Source: Chryseobacterium sp. G0201
GTDB taxonomy: Bacteria; Bacteroidota; Bacteroidia; Flavobacteriales; Weeksellaceae
NCBI RefSeq assembly: GCF_003815655.1
Contig: NZ_CP033917.1
Span: 1,798,001 to 1,862,000, forward strand
Length of the DNA stretch: 64,000 nucleotides
Reading direction: 5' to 3'
Position numbers and translations under genes: made by a program. The notes below the pieces were generated by a model that saw only the letters and a list, made by a program, of their open reading frames with translations, made no database searches and was not told the DNA's origin. Below, piece by piece: positions 48,108-57,550 of this stretch. Position 1 is the first letter of the stretch; each line of letters starts with the position of its first letter.

Positions 48108-48157
48108 CAAAATATAATCTAAAAATTAACTAACTATATAATAGTGAATTAAGTCTC

Positions 48158-48793
48158 CTATAACCAAGTTACAACTCCGGTTTCAACATCATAGTTGGCC
48201 CCAACTATTTTGATTTTACCTTCTTCCTCAAGTCTTGCAAGGGTTGAACTTTGCTTACGGATATCTTCAATCGCGCTTTTTACATTTTGCTGATTCAATC
48301 TTTCCAAAAGTGCGCTGTTTTTTGATGAACGATCTTCACCTTCTTCGATGATTTCATTGATGATTGGATCAAAATGATTGATTAAATGATTTAAGTTATC
48401 CATTCCTAATCCTTCAATTTGTGCTGCATCAAGACCGCCTTTTAAAGCGCCACATTTTGTGTGTCCTAAAACTACAACAAGCTTAGAACCTGCTACGTTA
48501 CAGCCAAATTCCATTGAACCTAAAATGTCCTGATTCACAAAATTACCCGCAATTCTAATACTGAAAACATCTCCCAGTCCCTGATCGAAGATAAGTTCCG
48601 CAGAAGTACGGCTGTCGATACAGCTTAAAACAACTGCAAAAGGCCATTGCCCTTCACGCGTAGCATTTACCTGCTCCAAAAGATCTCTGTTGGCCTTCAG
48701 ATTGTTTACAAATCTTTGGTTTCCTTCTTTTAGAAAATTTAATGCTTTTTCAGGAGTAATGGTTGACTGAGTTTCGGATGTATGTGCTTTCAT
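48158..48793 (-). CDS. Beta-class carbonic anhydrase (last gene of the bicarbonate operon)
   Basis: This 211-residue zinc enzyme interconverts CO2 and bicarbonate. The zinc ligands are visible: Cys58, with the catalytic dyad Asp60 and Arg62 (LSCIDSRTSAEL), then His111 and Cys114 (VVLGHTKCGALKGG). No signal peptide, so cytoplasmic. It is 62 bases downstream of a SulP anion transporter gene on the same strand, and a second beta-type enzyme opens the operon at 50912-51580. The two differ enough in sequence that they are not a recent duplicate. Confidence 0.93.
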   Translation of the reverse strand: MKAHTSETQSTITPEKALNFLKEGNQRFVNNLKANRDLLEQVNATREGQWPFAVVLSCIDSRTSAELIFDQGLGDVFSIRIAGNFVNQDILGSMEFGCNVAGSKLVVVLGHTKCGALKGGLDAAQIEGLGMDNLNHLINHFDPIINEIIEEGEDRSSKNSALLERLNQQNVKSAIEDIRKQSSTLARLEEEGKIKIVGANYDVETGVVTWL

Positions 48794-48855
48794 ATGATAT
48801 GTTTATTTGAATTTTATTTTAAAGTTAAAAAAAATATATTTGTTGATAAATGAGC

Positions 48856-50448
48856 TTACATTGCTCTTCTATGTGTAATTAAGATGTGAGAATCTTCATT
48901 GGTCTCATAATCTTTGTAAGAAGTTTTAAAGCCTAAAAGTTCTACATTAATGTCTTCTTCTTTCGCCCTGATATTCGCGAAATCTTGAATCATTTCCAGT
49001 ACATCTGTCGCAATATATGAAGTTCCTCGGGCATCGATGATCACTGTAGAATTAGGTTTAATATTTCTTAAAGTCTTTTTAATAGCTGCTTTATTTAAAA
49101 ATGAAACTTCCTCAGCCAATTTGATGTTAATTCCGTCTGCATCGTTCAGTTTTTCTCTGCTCAGATAGTAAGCTCTCTTCATATTTCCTTGTAAAATATA
49201 GAAAACTGAGATTGCTAAACCAATTCCGACACCTTTTAATAGATCGGTCGCAACAACAGCCACAACAGTCGCCACAAAAGGGATAAACTGGAACTTTCCT
49301 AAATGCCAGAAATGCTTAAATGTTGCCGGTTTTGCAAGTTTATAACCAACTAAAAGTAATACCGCAGCCAATGTAGCCAATGGAATTAAATTTAAAATCA
49401 TCGGAATCGAAAGTACACAAATTAATAACAGAACTCCATGAATGATCGCTGAAAGTTTTGATGTTGCACCCGCATTTGCATTCGCAGAACTTCTTACTAC
49501 AACCGAAGTCATCGGAAGCCCGCCAATGAATGAACTTATCAGGTTTCCGATTCCCTGAGCTTTCAATTCAAGGTTGGTATCTGTAATTCTTCTTTGTTGG
49601 TCTAATCTGTCGGATGCTTCAATACAAAGTAACGTTTCAATAGAAGCTACAATAGCAATCGTTGCTCCTACGATCCATACTTTTGGATTGGTAAATCCCT
49701 TAAGGTCAGGCGTTACAATCAAATTTTTAAAATCATCAAGAGACTGAGGAATTGGTAAAACAACTAAATGTTGAGGAGCAATCGCCAATGAACTTCCTGT
49801 CATTTTGAAAAATTCGTTCAGTAAAATACCTGCAACTACGGCAACCAAAGCTCCCGGAAGCATTTTCATTCTTTTCAACGCTGGAATTTTATCCCAGGCC
49901 AAAAGAATTCCTATAGAAACTAATGTTACAACAATAGCTCCCAGATGAATAGCTCCGAAAAGTTCTGTAAAGTAGCCGAAGTTGAGTCCGTTATCAAAAA
50001 TAGATTCATGACCTTCATAGTCTTTATCAAATCCCAATGCATGCGGAATTTGTTTTAAAATAATGATGATCCCGATTGCGGCAAGCATTCCTTCAATAAC
50101 GTTATTGGGAAAGTAATTTGAAATACTTCCTGCTCTTACGAATCCTAAAATTAACTGAATAATTCCCGCGATCATTCCTGCGCAAAGGAAAAGTTCAAAT
50201 GCACCCAGATCCGTAATGGCCGTTAATACAATGGCTGTAAGACCTGCAGCAGGACCGGAGACCGAAATATTCGAGTTACTTATCGTTCCTACTACTAAAC
50301 CACCCACGATACCAGCGATAATACCGGATAAGGGCGGAGCTCCTGATGCTAATGCAATTCCTAAACATAGCGGAAGTGCAACTAAAAATACAACGAGTCC
50401 TGAAGGGAAATTCTCCTTAATTCCTCCTATTAATGATGTGTTTTTCAT
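48856..50448 (-). CDS. SulP-family anion transporter, probable bicarbonate carrier
   Basis: This 530-residue inner-membrane protein has about 10-12 hydrophobic segments and a C-terminal STAS domain (about 430-520: AIKKTLRNIKPNSTVIIDARG, TSYIATDVLEMIQDF). SulP signatures are PLCLGIALASGAPPLSGI, GTISNSNISVSGPAAGLTAIV and SFIGGLPMTSVVVRSSANAN near residue 310. Family members carry sulfate, bicarbonate or other anions. The carbonic anhydrase genes on both sides favour bicarbonate, as in SulP-linked carbonic anhydrase operons (inference). Confidence 0.92.
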   Translation of the reverse strand: MKNTSLIGGIKENFPSGLVVFLVALPLCLGIALASGAPPLSGIIAGIVGGLVVGTISNSNISVSGPAAGLTAIVLTAITDLGAFELFLCAGMIAGIIQLILGFVRAGSISNYFPNNVIEGMLAAIGIIIILKQIPHALGFDKDYEGHESIFDNGLNFGYFTELFGAIHLGAIVVTLVSIGILLAWDKIPALKRMKMLPGALVAVVAGILLNEFFKMTGSSLAIAPQHLVVLPIPQSLDDFKNLIVTPDLKGFTNPKVWIVGATIAIVASIETLLCIEASDRLDQQRRITDTNLELKAQGIGNLISSFIGGLPMTSVVVRSSANANAGATSKLSAIIHGVLLLICVLSIPMILNLIPLATLAAVLLLVGYKLAKPATFKHFWHLGKFQFIPFVATVVAVVATDLLKGVGIGLAISVFYILQGNMKRAYYLSREKLNDADGINIKLAEEVSFLNKAAIKKTLRNIKPNSTVIIDARGTSYIATDVLEMIQDFANIRAKEEDINVELLGFKTSYKDYETNEDSHILITHRRAM

Positions 50449-50588
50449 GATATGAAAATGCTGTGATATAACTGCTCGGCTGTGAATGACCAGTTATAAA
50501 GATTGGAAATTTAATTTTTAAAGCACGTGTTTATTCTATACCAAAAATTGATATGAATACTATTAAAAAATCTAGCTATACTTAAAAA

Positions 50589-50888
50589 TTAAGCTTCCGG
50601 AGGCGGAGAAAATATGGTGAGTAAGGGCGACATGTGAAAGTCGTCATCTATCAGTACAAAAGATCTGCCTGAAAGATCAGGCTCAAAAAACTTTACATAA
50701 TCGAATACATTTAAAGTCTTTGGAAGTGTTTTTTCGTAAACAGTAAAAGAGGTGGGATGAGAATGGGGCTCTTCTTCATTGATGATAATATTGGTTCTCT
50801 GTAATTCCCAACCGAATACTGCAGCAATGCTTGGCAGCGCTGTAAAGTTCAGGAAAAACGTTAAAACAATAATACTCCAGAATTTCAT
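50589..50888 (-). CDS. Small exported protein in the carbonic anhydrase/SulP operon
   Basis: I do not recognise this 99-residue protein. It has a hydrophobic N-terminus (MKFWSIIVLTFFLNFTALPSI) that reads as a signal peptide or anchor, followed by a polar part with His-rich EEEPHSHPTSFTVYEK (about 40-55), FYVKF-like VFDYVKFFEPDLSGR and a final DDFHMSPLLTIFSPPPEA. His and acidic residues could bind a metal. It lies 23 bases after the first carbonic anhydrase and 140 bases before SulP, so it is part of the operon. Confidence 0.6.
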   Translation of the reverse strand: MKFWSIIVLTFFLNFTALPSIAAVFGWELQRTNIIINEEEPHSHPTSFTVYEKTLPKTLNVFDYVKFFEPDLSGRSFVLIDDDFHMSPLLTIFSPPPEA

Positions 50889-50911
50889 CCCTAAAATTTT
50901 AAAAAGTTTAT

Positions 50912-51580
50912 TTAACTTTTCTTTTTACTCATTACCCAATCAGAACTTGTAAGGTTGTAGATTTTTTGGATGTCCTTTAATGTTTTTTCAAAGTCGATCT
51001 CCAAATCAATGATCTTACCTGTTCTAAGGTCGAAAACCCAGCCGTGAACCACAGGATACTCTTCTAAGATGTATCTTTCCTGTACACAGGCCATTTTGAT
51101 CACGTTGATGCACTGCTCCTGAACATTAAGTTCTACAAGTCTGTCATAACGTTTACCTTCATCTGTGATAGAATCTAGCTCAGCTTGATGCAATCTGTAA
51201 ACATCACGAATATTTCTTAGCCAAGGATTCAATAATCCTAAATCCTGAGGAGTCATCGCTGCTTTTACACCACCACAGTTGTAATGTCCGCAAACGATAA
51301 TGTGTTTTACTTTCAAATGTTCTACAGCGTATTGAATTACTGCTGTTGAGCTCATGTCTAAAGTATTAACTACATTGGCAATGTTTCTTGTTACGAAAAC
51401 TTCGCCCGGCTGCGTTCCCATTAATTCTTCTGCTGTTACTCTGCTGTCTGAACATCCAATATACAGGAAGTCCGGATTTTGAGTTTTTGCTAATTCTTCG
51501 AAGAACGTTGGGTCATTGGCAACTTTTGATTCTACCCATTTTTTATTGTTTTCGAAAATAACTTCGTACGATTGTGACAT
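50912..51580 (-). CDS. can: Beta-class carbonic anhydrase (first gene of the bicarbonate operon)
   Basis: This 222-residue cytoplasmic zinc enzyme has Cys43, Asp45 and Arg47 (YIGCSDSRVTAEEL) and His99 and Cys102 (VCGHYNCGGVKAAM) as ligands and catalytic residues. GEVFVTRNIANVV and the conserved tail YPVVHGWVFDLRTGKI are typical of the Can/CynT group. It interconverts CO2 and bicarbonate and is needed for growth in air in many bacteria. It begins an operon with a small exported protein, SulP and a second carbonic anhydrase. A good promoter lies 82 bases upstream. Confidence 0.95.
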   Translation of the reverse strand: MSQSYEVIFENNKKWVESKVANDPTFFEELAKTQNPDFLYIGCSDSRVTAEELMGTQPGEVFVTRNIANVVNTLDMSSTAVIQYAVEHLKVKHIIVCGHYNCGGVKAAMTPQDLGLLNPWLRNIRDVYRLHQAELDSITDEGKRYDRLVELNVQEQCINVIKMACVQERYILEEYPVVHGWVFDLRTGKIIDLEIDFEKTLKDIQKIYNLTSSDWVMSKKKS

Positions 51581-51661
51581 AAATTAAAATTTTATAAAAG
51601 GTTTAATTATTTATTTCGTTTAAATTATTTTCAAATTCAATAGATTAAATCAATAACTATG

Positions 51662-51690
51662 CAAAAATATAATTTTTGTCTAAATAGCAA
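51662..51690 (-). promoter_or_regulatory. Promoter of the carbonic anhydrase/SulP operon
   Basis: On the minus strand the -33 TTG (plus CAA at 51688-51690) and -7 TATTTTTG (plus CAAAAATA at 51662-51669) are 18 bases apart, leaving a leader of about 75 bases before the ATG at 51580. Confidence 0.6.
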
Positions 51691-51882
51691 TCACTTTTAA
51701 CAAAGTTTAATATTAAAATATGCTTAAAATCATGTGGAATACCTGTAATAGATGGGTTTTCCTTTGTTTTAGAGCAATATTTTATGTTTTTAATAATTCA
51801 AACTATCAAAAAACTGAAGATAAAAATACAAACTATTAAGAAAAAAAAGAAATTTGAAAATTAAAATATTATTAAATATCAC

Positions 51883-51908
51883 AAAAAAACCGCCTCAAGA
51901 CTGAGACG
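51883..51908 (-). terminator. Terminator of the large T9SS type A gene (minus strand)
   Basis: CGCCTCA/TGAGACG (51891-51897 with 51902-51908, one mismatch) with a 4-base loop is followed by a T7 run on the minus strand. Confidence 0.85.
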
Positions 51909-51934
51909 ATTAAAAAAAATCAGAATATCAATTA

Positions 51935-54900
51935 TTATTCTTTAATAATTTTCACAATAGTTTCGGAGTTGTTGATTCTTACTAAATAAGCTCCTTGTGT
52001 AAGAGAAGAAAGATCGGTCTGTTCATTCTCAAACTTACCCGATTTTACAAGCTGTCCGGACATGTTATAGATTTGATAAAAGTAATCTTTAGCTTTATCA
52101 TTTCCTTTGATGTACAGAATGCTCTTCACAGGATTCGGGAAAAACTCAAGTTTGTTTTGAGCCACTTTTTCCTCGATGATAGATTTTGCTAAAACGGTTT
52201 TAGCTTCTCCAGATGTAGCATCTGTTACCTGTAATCTTGGAATTGGGCCTAATTCATTGCCATTCTCGTCATATTTTACCTTAACACAACGACAGCTTTG
52301 AGCAAAATATGGGTCAGCATTACTGCTAAACGGAGTAAGATAATTTCCATTGTTCTGGATTTCTACTCTTAAAGCTCTTCCTGTATAATTTGAGTTAAGG
52401 GCTCCTAACCAAAAACCACCATACGTGTAATCAATGATATTGAAATCCGGCGCAGCAGGAGAGGCCTCGATTGTATTTCTGCCACCTCTTACTCCAGAAT
52501 TTACAAAACTTCCGATATTATATGAAGGATTGGCAAATAAGTAACCAATTGCAGCAGAACTATATGGTGTTCTGTTGATTCTTGTTCCTCCATAATTGTT
52601 AGGAATACTGATTCCCGTTGTTGGCTTATAAAAAGGAGATGAACCTACACTTGTATTGGCAACACCTGTTAAGTCTGGAATTCTCCATCCTTCCGGACAA
52701 GGGTCAAAAGGTGATTTTTTTCCTCCTCTTCCCCATCTTTCCGGAGCTAAATTTGGTTCGCTGGCCAACCAGTCAGCACCATTGGTATGATTAAGATCTG
52801 CTGATTTGGTTGTCATTGTTGGAACCATGAAGATCATTGGGTTTTTCACAGAATATGATAAAACTTTGCTGATCTTATCTGAAGTTTTATCTGTAGCCAA
52901 CACATTAGACTGAACCGAATAATCAGGATATTTTTTAAGATATGCATCTGAATAATACGTTGCAGAAGCTAGAGTAGTGTAAGTCATCGTACCATTCGCC
53001 TGCGCTGTTCCTAAATAAACCGGAGCTGAATTTCTATTTGCATTTACAAAAACCGGCAGTGGATCTTTTCTTCCCCATTGGAAGTGTAATCCGGCTGTTG
53101 AAGTTGTTTTATTGGCTTCATCAATGGCTTGATTTGCTCCCAAATCTCTATCCATTATTTCAGTTTTTATTACTTCGCCAGGCTTAATGTAATTGATATA
53201 ATTTACAGCTGCTTGATTAGGTAATTCTGTTGTATAAACAACAGATGTGATCGGTGTGTTTGTCACCCAGATATGCCAGCTCCAATAAATTGGATTCGTG
53301 ATACTTCCATTATGTAAAGTAACGACAGCATTACCAGACTGGTTCGGAGCGATCTTAACAGTGATATTTGTATTTGAAATAGCTGATAATGAACCCGGAG
53401 CTGTATTTGAAAGTGAAATATTGCTGATCAAACTTGTGTTGGTTGACCACAATACATTAGCTTTCAGATTATTGAAATTTGCTGCATTTAAAATATCAGT
53501 ATTATTCAACAATTTACTCTGCGCAGAGAATGCTTTACTGATAGGAATCTGAATTGTAGATTCAACCGTATTTTTAACGATAGAATAGGAGTTTGGATTG
53601 TTCAATCCTTCTGCATATTCAACATCATCATTGAAGAACTCTGTAGGGAAGTCATATTGATTTACAACGTATAAAGGATCTTTGATACATCTACATCCAT
53701 TCGCTCCAGAGGTTGCACCACCACCTACAGGATAATATTGATATCTTCCTGTGATTGCCGGTAAAGAAGAATCCGGTGTATCCGGCTGATCTCTGTCCGG
53801 AATCATACGGAAACTTCTAGCCGAAACGGCAGGAGTAGTATCGAACCATTTTGCCATGGTTGCAGTCCATAAATACGTTTCATGCTGATCTGAATATTGA
53901 CCTTCATGATATCCTCTTACAAGAATTCCGGTTCCTGGGAAAATTCCCATGTTGTTTCCGCCGACATTGCTTAGATCTACCCCAACATTATTGTAAATCT
54001 TAAACCCTTTCATATAACTTGGAGTATTGCTGTCATTAGGTTTAATGATGTGATATTTGTTGGCTTCAAAAACATTTTTACCAATGTTGTTTTTAATTCC
54101 GAATGGACTAAAATCCACTCTCAAATCATCAATATAACTTGTATTTCCTAAGTTTGCGACAAGCATTGAAGGTATTCTCCATCCGTTAGGACATGGATCA
54201 AATGATGATTTATCTCTATAAGGATTTGCATTATTGTCATCGTTGTAATTGCTTACGGAATTAAGCATTCCTCTTGAATTATCTGACCATAGATTTAATT
54301 CTGATAATTTATCTGAAGAAAGCGATGATGAGTTTCCGAACCAGTTTACCTGTAAATTAGCATTGTTATTGTAAAGTGCCTGCGCAGAGTTGTCATCTTT
54401 GTTTACATAAATTAAGCTTAAAGGATTTTTAACAGACAAACGAATATTGTTTGATACAGTTGCATTCGACAACAATACTGTTTTGATTAAATTATCAATT
54501 TTTGTTGCTCCGTTAGCCATATTTCTTGATTGCCTATGTCTCACTCTTCCGACAGATCCTGAAGCTTCATAGAAATCATTTCCTTTGTAAACTAATGGTG
54601 GAATAGGGTCTTTTCTTCCCCATTGATAAAGTAATCCTCCATTTTTATTAAATTCGGTTCCCGTAATGGTGTTGCTTAAAGCGCCAAGGTTTCTGTCCAT
54701 CCATCCCCAATCTGAACTTGGAATTGGTTCTATAGTTCCGTCGCTTTTTTGTCTTTTAATGCCATCAAAACTTTTGTAAGTTGATCCGTTTCTAGGATTG
54801 TCTGTTACCCAAACGTGCCAAGACCAGAAAACTTCTCCGTTTACTTTGTAAGCAATTACGGCGTTTCCTTCTTTAGTTTTGTTGATCGGAACTTTGATTT

Positions 54901-56533
54901 TAGCATCTTCGCCTGAACCTACAATTTCTAAGCTATAGTTGGTTCCTGATTTTATCAAACCTTGGATATCTTCCCAATACACATCAGCAGTTATGGTACC
55001 TGTAGGAATCGGGCTTCCTCCCATGCGAGAATCGGAATTCCACATTTTATAAGCTTTTTTCACAGGAATATATAATCCGTCACTGTCCTGATTAGGCTCG
55101 AAAATATAACTGTTAGGTGCTTTTGCCCAATCTAATGCATTGTTGTCCGGAAGCGCTCCCGCATTGATGGCGAAACATTGCGTAGAACATTCGGAAGCAT
55201 CATTATTATATGAATTTGTATTTCCAAAAACACCTGTATACTTGATGAATTTTGAAATTTCTCTTTCAATATCTTGTAATGATCTTTTGGTCTGATAAGA
55301 AGTTGAAACATCATTTCTCAGTGCACCAACACCATACAATGTTAATTCTGTAGTGTTAGATATTGACAGGTTTTCAGAACCAGGGCCTCTTCTTGCAACA
55401 TTGTTTGTGTATCCAAAGTAAGGAGCTCCGTAATTGCTTGTGCTGTTTGGTGTTAGGTCAATAAATGTACCGTCACTTTTATAAGCTCGTAAACCTGTTG
55501 CAATACTTGAAACAATAACTACAGGTTCCTGATCCGGGATAAATTCAGATAAATTTTTATAAATTCTGTTGTATAAATTAAAATATCTGCTTTCTAAATA
55601 AGCCGGATTTTTAAAATTATGATATCCGGGTCCGTCAGCATCTCCCGGCCACTGACTGAATTTCATGTAAAATCCATTAGCTGAAAATTTACCTGCAAAC
55701 ATGTATACTGGATCATCATAGCTGTACAGATAAGGAATCGGGTGTCCCGCTGCTTCATTGTAAATAAATTCCGGAGTTGTTCCTAACGTATTAGTAATAG
55801 CTCCTGTATTTACCAATTTTACAGCTTTTGCGCCACTAGCTTCCGTTATTACATCTGAAGGATTGGTCGGGGCAAAAACTACATCGTCTTTTTTATTATT
55901 CATTAAGACATTGCTGAGTTTATTCCAAGAATAAGCAGATGTTACTCTGTCTTTTAAACCTGTAACTTTTCCGTTGGCATCTGTAATTAAGGTACCCTCT
56001 TTTTTAGGTGTTAAAAGCATGGTGTACTCATTTTCATCCAGATCACAATTCACAGCAGCATAATCTGCGGCTTTGTAATGCGTTACGGCTTTGTTCCAGG
56101 CTACAGTTGTGAAATTGCTTGCCGAATCTGAACTTAACTCAACTTTTAAATTGTAAGTCGGGTTTACAGATGCGGGTAATTCTAAAGTAGCTTTCAGCGT
56201 TTCATTATACTGATTGTAGGAGTATAATGTTTTACACCAGCCGGTAATCCATTCTCCCTGAGCATTCTGATACTTAATGGAGAGCAGGATGTTGCTGTTT
56301 GTGAATGGTTTGTTGAGCATTCCGCTCATTACAACCAGTCCTTTTTCATTCACATTCTGTGAAATGACGATCAGAGGATCCAGATCAAAAGTACTCGGTG
56401 GAGTAGGTGTTTTGAATTTGGAGCCAATGGGTTTCTCATTTGGCTTAGGGACGGATGTCGTCCTCGAATAAGCATGAGAAGATGCAATACAGAGTACTGC
56501 AGCAAAAATCTGTAGTGTCGATTTTTTTTTCAT
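51935..56533 (-). CDS. Large T9SS type A sorting domain protein with two FISUMP-like modules
   Basis: This 1532-residue secreted protein has a signal peptide (1-22, ending SSHAYS). After an N-terminal region of about 600 residues without a family I recognise come two copies of a module resembling the Fibrobacter succinogenes major paralogous domain (FISUMP). Each has WMDRNLGALSN or MDRDLGANQAI, LLYQWGRKDPIPPL or LHFQWGRKDPLPVF, SSFDPCPNGWRIPSML or SPFDPCPEGWRIPDL, and a terminal CRCIKDPL or CRCVKVKY. The C-terminal T9SS type A domain (about 1455-1532) has FFPNPVKSILYIKG, YNMSGQLVKSG, LTQGAYLVRI and NSETIVKIIKE. It is exported and anchored on the cell surface; ligand unknown. Confidence 0.88.
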   Translation of the reverse strand: MKKKSTLQIFAAVLCIASSHAYSRTTSVPKPNEKPIGSKFKTPTPPSTFDLDPLIVISQNVNEKGLVVMSGMLNKPFTNSNILLSIKYQNAQGEWITGWCKTLYSYNQYNETLKATLELPASVNPTYNLKVELSSDSASNFTTVAWNKAVTHYKAADYAAVNCDLDENEYTMLLTPKKEGTLITDANGKVTGLKDRVTSAYSWNKLSNVLMNNKKDDVVFAPTNPSDVITEASGAKAVKLVNTGAITNTLGTTPEFIYNEAAGHPIPYLYSYDDPVYMFAGKFSANGFYMKFSQWPGDADGPGYHNFKNPAYLESRYFNLYNRIYKNLSEFIPDQEPVVIVSSIATGLRAYKSDGTFIDLTPNSTSNYGAPYFGYTNNVARRGPGSENLSISNTTELTLYGVGALRNDVSTSYQTKRSLQDIEREISKFIKYTGVFGNTNSYNNDASECSTQCFAINAGALPDNNALDWAKAPNSYIFEPNQDSDGLYIPVKKAYKMWNSDSRMGGSPIPTGTITADVYWEDIQGLIKSGTNYSLEIVGSGEDAKIKVPINKTKEGNAVIAYKVNGEVFWSWHVWVTDNPRNGSTYKSFDGIKRQKSDGTIEPIPSSDWGWMDRNLGALSNTITGTEFNKNGGLLYQWGRKDPIPPLVYKGNDFYEASGSVGRVRHRQSRNMANGATKIDNLIKTVLLSNATVSNNIRLSVKNPLSLIYVNKDDNSAQALYNNNANLQVNWFGNSSSLSSDKLSELNLWSDNSRGMLNSVSNYNDDNNANPYRDKSSFDPCPNGWRIPSMLVANLGNTSYIDDLRVDFSPFGIKNNIGKNVFEANKYHIIKPNDSNTPSYMKGFKIYNNVGVDLSNVGGNNMGIFPGTGILVRGYHEGQYSDQHETYLWTATMAKWFDTTPAVSARSFRMIPDRDQPDTPDSSLPAITGRYQYYPVGGGATSGANGCRCIKDPLYVVNQYDFPTEFFNDDVEYAEGLNNPNSYSIVKNTVESTIQIPISKAFSAQSKLLNNTDILNAANFNNLKANVLWSTNTSLISNISLSNTAPGSLSAISNTNITVKIAPNQSGNAVVTLHNGSITNPIYWSWHIWVTNTPITSVVYTTELPNQAAVNYINYIKPGEVIKTEIMDRDLGANQAIDEANKTTSTAGLHFQWGRKDPLPVFVNANRNSAPVYLGTAQANGTMTYTTLASATYYSDAYLKKYPDYSVQSNVLATDKTSDKISKVLSYSVKNPMIFMVPTMTTKSADLNHTNGADWLASEPNLAPERWGRGGKKSPFDPCPEGWRIPDLTGVANTSVGSSPFYKPTTGISIPNNYGGTRINRTPYSSAAIGYLFANPSYNIGSFVNSGVRGGRNTIEASPAAPDFNIIDYTYGGFWLGALNSNYTGRALRVEIQNNGNYLTPFSSNADPYFAQSCRCVKVKYDENGNELGPIPRLQVTDATSGEAKTVLAKSIIEEKVAQNKLEFFPNPVKSILYIKGNDKAKDYFYQIYNMSGQLVKSGKFENEQTDLSSLTQGAYLVRINNSETIVKIIKE

Positions 56534-56985
56534 ACGTATAAAATTAAAAAGTGTTTTTTTTCGAAATATTTAAGACAACGTTTAATAAATATTTAATATC
56601 AATTGAACAGACAGAATATTCTCATTCCCTATGTGGGCGATAAAATAAATTCCATCTTTGATTGTATTAAAGATTTACAGTTTTTGCGTTGAAGTAAGCT
56701 TAAGTTTTAAAAGTATTTTCCGGTGAAATTAAGATTTCAGAGAAAATGTAGATTGATACAATATCGAAAATTGTCTCAAGTTTGAACGTAATTTTTTTTC
56801 CATGGTTGGTGTATTTAATGTTTTTTTTGCGTGTGTTTTTTTATTGTATGTAATTTAAAATACAAATTCAGTGATTTGAGTTAAAATTACTTTTCACAAA
56901 AATGAACAAAAAAATAACTTCCCGCAATAGAGAAGTAAATTTTTATTGAAAAAGTTATATGAATTTATAAATCTATATGATTTTT
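56534..56985. other. 452-base intergenic region between the polysaccharide locus and the T9SS type A gene
   Basis: This AT-rich stretch has no reading frame or RNA gene that I can see. A weak hairpin ACTTC/GAAGT (56917-56936) with flanking T-runs may end the polysaccharide operon on the minus strand. No clean TAnnTTTG box was found for the large secreted protein gene, whose promoter must lie here. Confidence 0.55.
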
Positions 56986-57540
56986 CTATACTTTATTATT
57001 GATGTAACCCATTGTAGATTTTCTAGTTGAGTAAATTTTTCCAGGATTTCCAACTACTACGGAATCAGCAGGAACATCAAAATTAACATAGGCATTTGGA
57101 GCAATCAAAACATTCCTCCCGACCGTTACTCCGCCTACAATCACAGCATTTGTACCAATCCAGACTTCATCTTCAATGGTAGGAAAACCTACGAATCTTC
57201 CACGGTTTTGCTGTCCGATGGTTACCCCTTGTGCGATGTTGCAGTTCTTACCGATTTTAGCTTTAGGGTTGATCACCAGACTTCCCCAATGTCCTATATA
57301 AAATCCTTCCCCAATTTCGGTTTCAGGATAGATCTGATAACCATATTTTATTTGATAATGCCTTAAAACAATTCTCCAAAATACTCCCAAAACAGGTTTA
57401 TTCATATGTTTTTGAGTTTTTCTCAAAATATAAATAAAATGAAGGTTCGGATTAATGCATTTTGCCCAAATTTCGAATCTGGAGAGCCATTTTCCACTTT
57501 CGCGGTAAAAATCTTTTTGTATGATGGAATAATTCGGCAT
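56986..57540 (-). CDS. Hexapeptide-repeat acyltransferase (serine acetyltransferase-like)
   Basis: This 184-residue protein is a left-handed beta-helix transferase. The N-terminal helical part includes FEIWAKCINPNLHFIYILR. Hexapeptide repeats start near residue 84 (PETEIGEGFYIGHWGSLVINPKAKIG is the first half, seen as IGEGFYIGHWG). VTIGQQNRGRFVGFPTIED, VWIGTNAVIVGGVTVG and VVVGNPGKIYS follow. It matches the CysE-like transferases found in capsule and exopolysaccharide clusters, which acetylate sugars with acetyl-CoA, rather than cysteine biosynthesis. It is the last gene of the minus-strand polysaccharide operon, 10 bases after a glycosyltransferase. Confidence 0.85.
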   Translation of the reverse strand: MPNYSIIQKDFYRESGKWLSRFEIWAKCINPNLHFIYILRKTQKHMNKPVLGVFWRIVLRHYQIKYGYQIYPETEIGEGFYIGHWGSLVINPKAKIGKNCNIAQGVTIGQQNRGRFVGFPTIEDEVWIGTNAVIVGGVTVGRNVLIAPNAYVNFDVPADSVVVGNPGKIYSTRKSTMGYINNKV

Positions 57541-57550
57541 AGTTTAATAT

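Larger units (their letters stand above)
51581..51934. other. 354-base intergenic region upstream of can
   Basis: Apart from the can promoter (51662-51690) and the terminator at 51883-51908, this AT-rich stretch shows no reading frame or RNA gene. There are two near-copies of CAAACTAT at 51799-51832, probably chance. Confidence 0.6.

Noticed and set aside
56986..57540. Serine acetyltransferase for cysteine synthesis
   Set aside because: The sequence is CysE-like, but it sits in a glycosyltransferase operon and is shorter than typical CysE; a glycan acetyltransferase is more likely.
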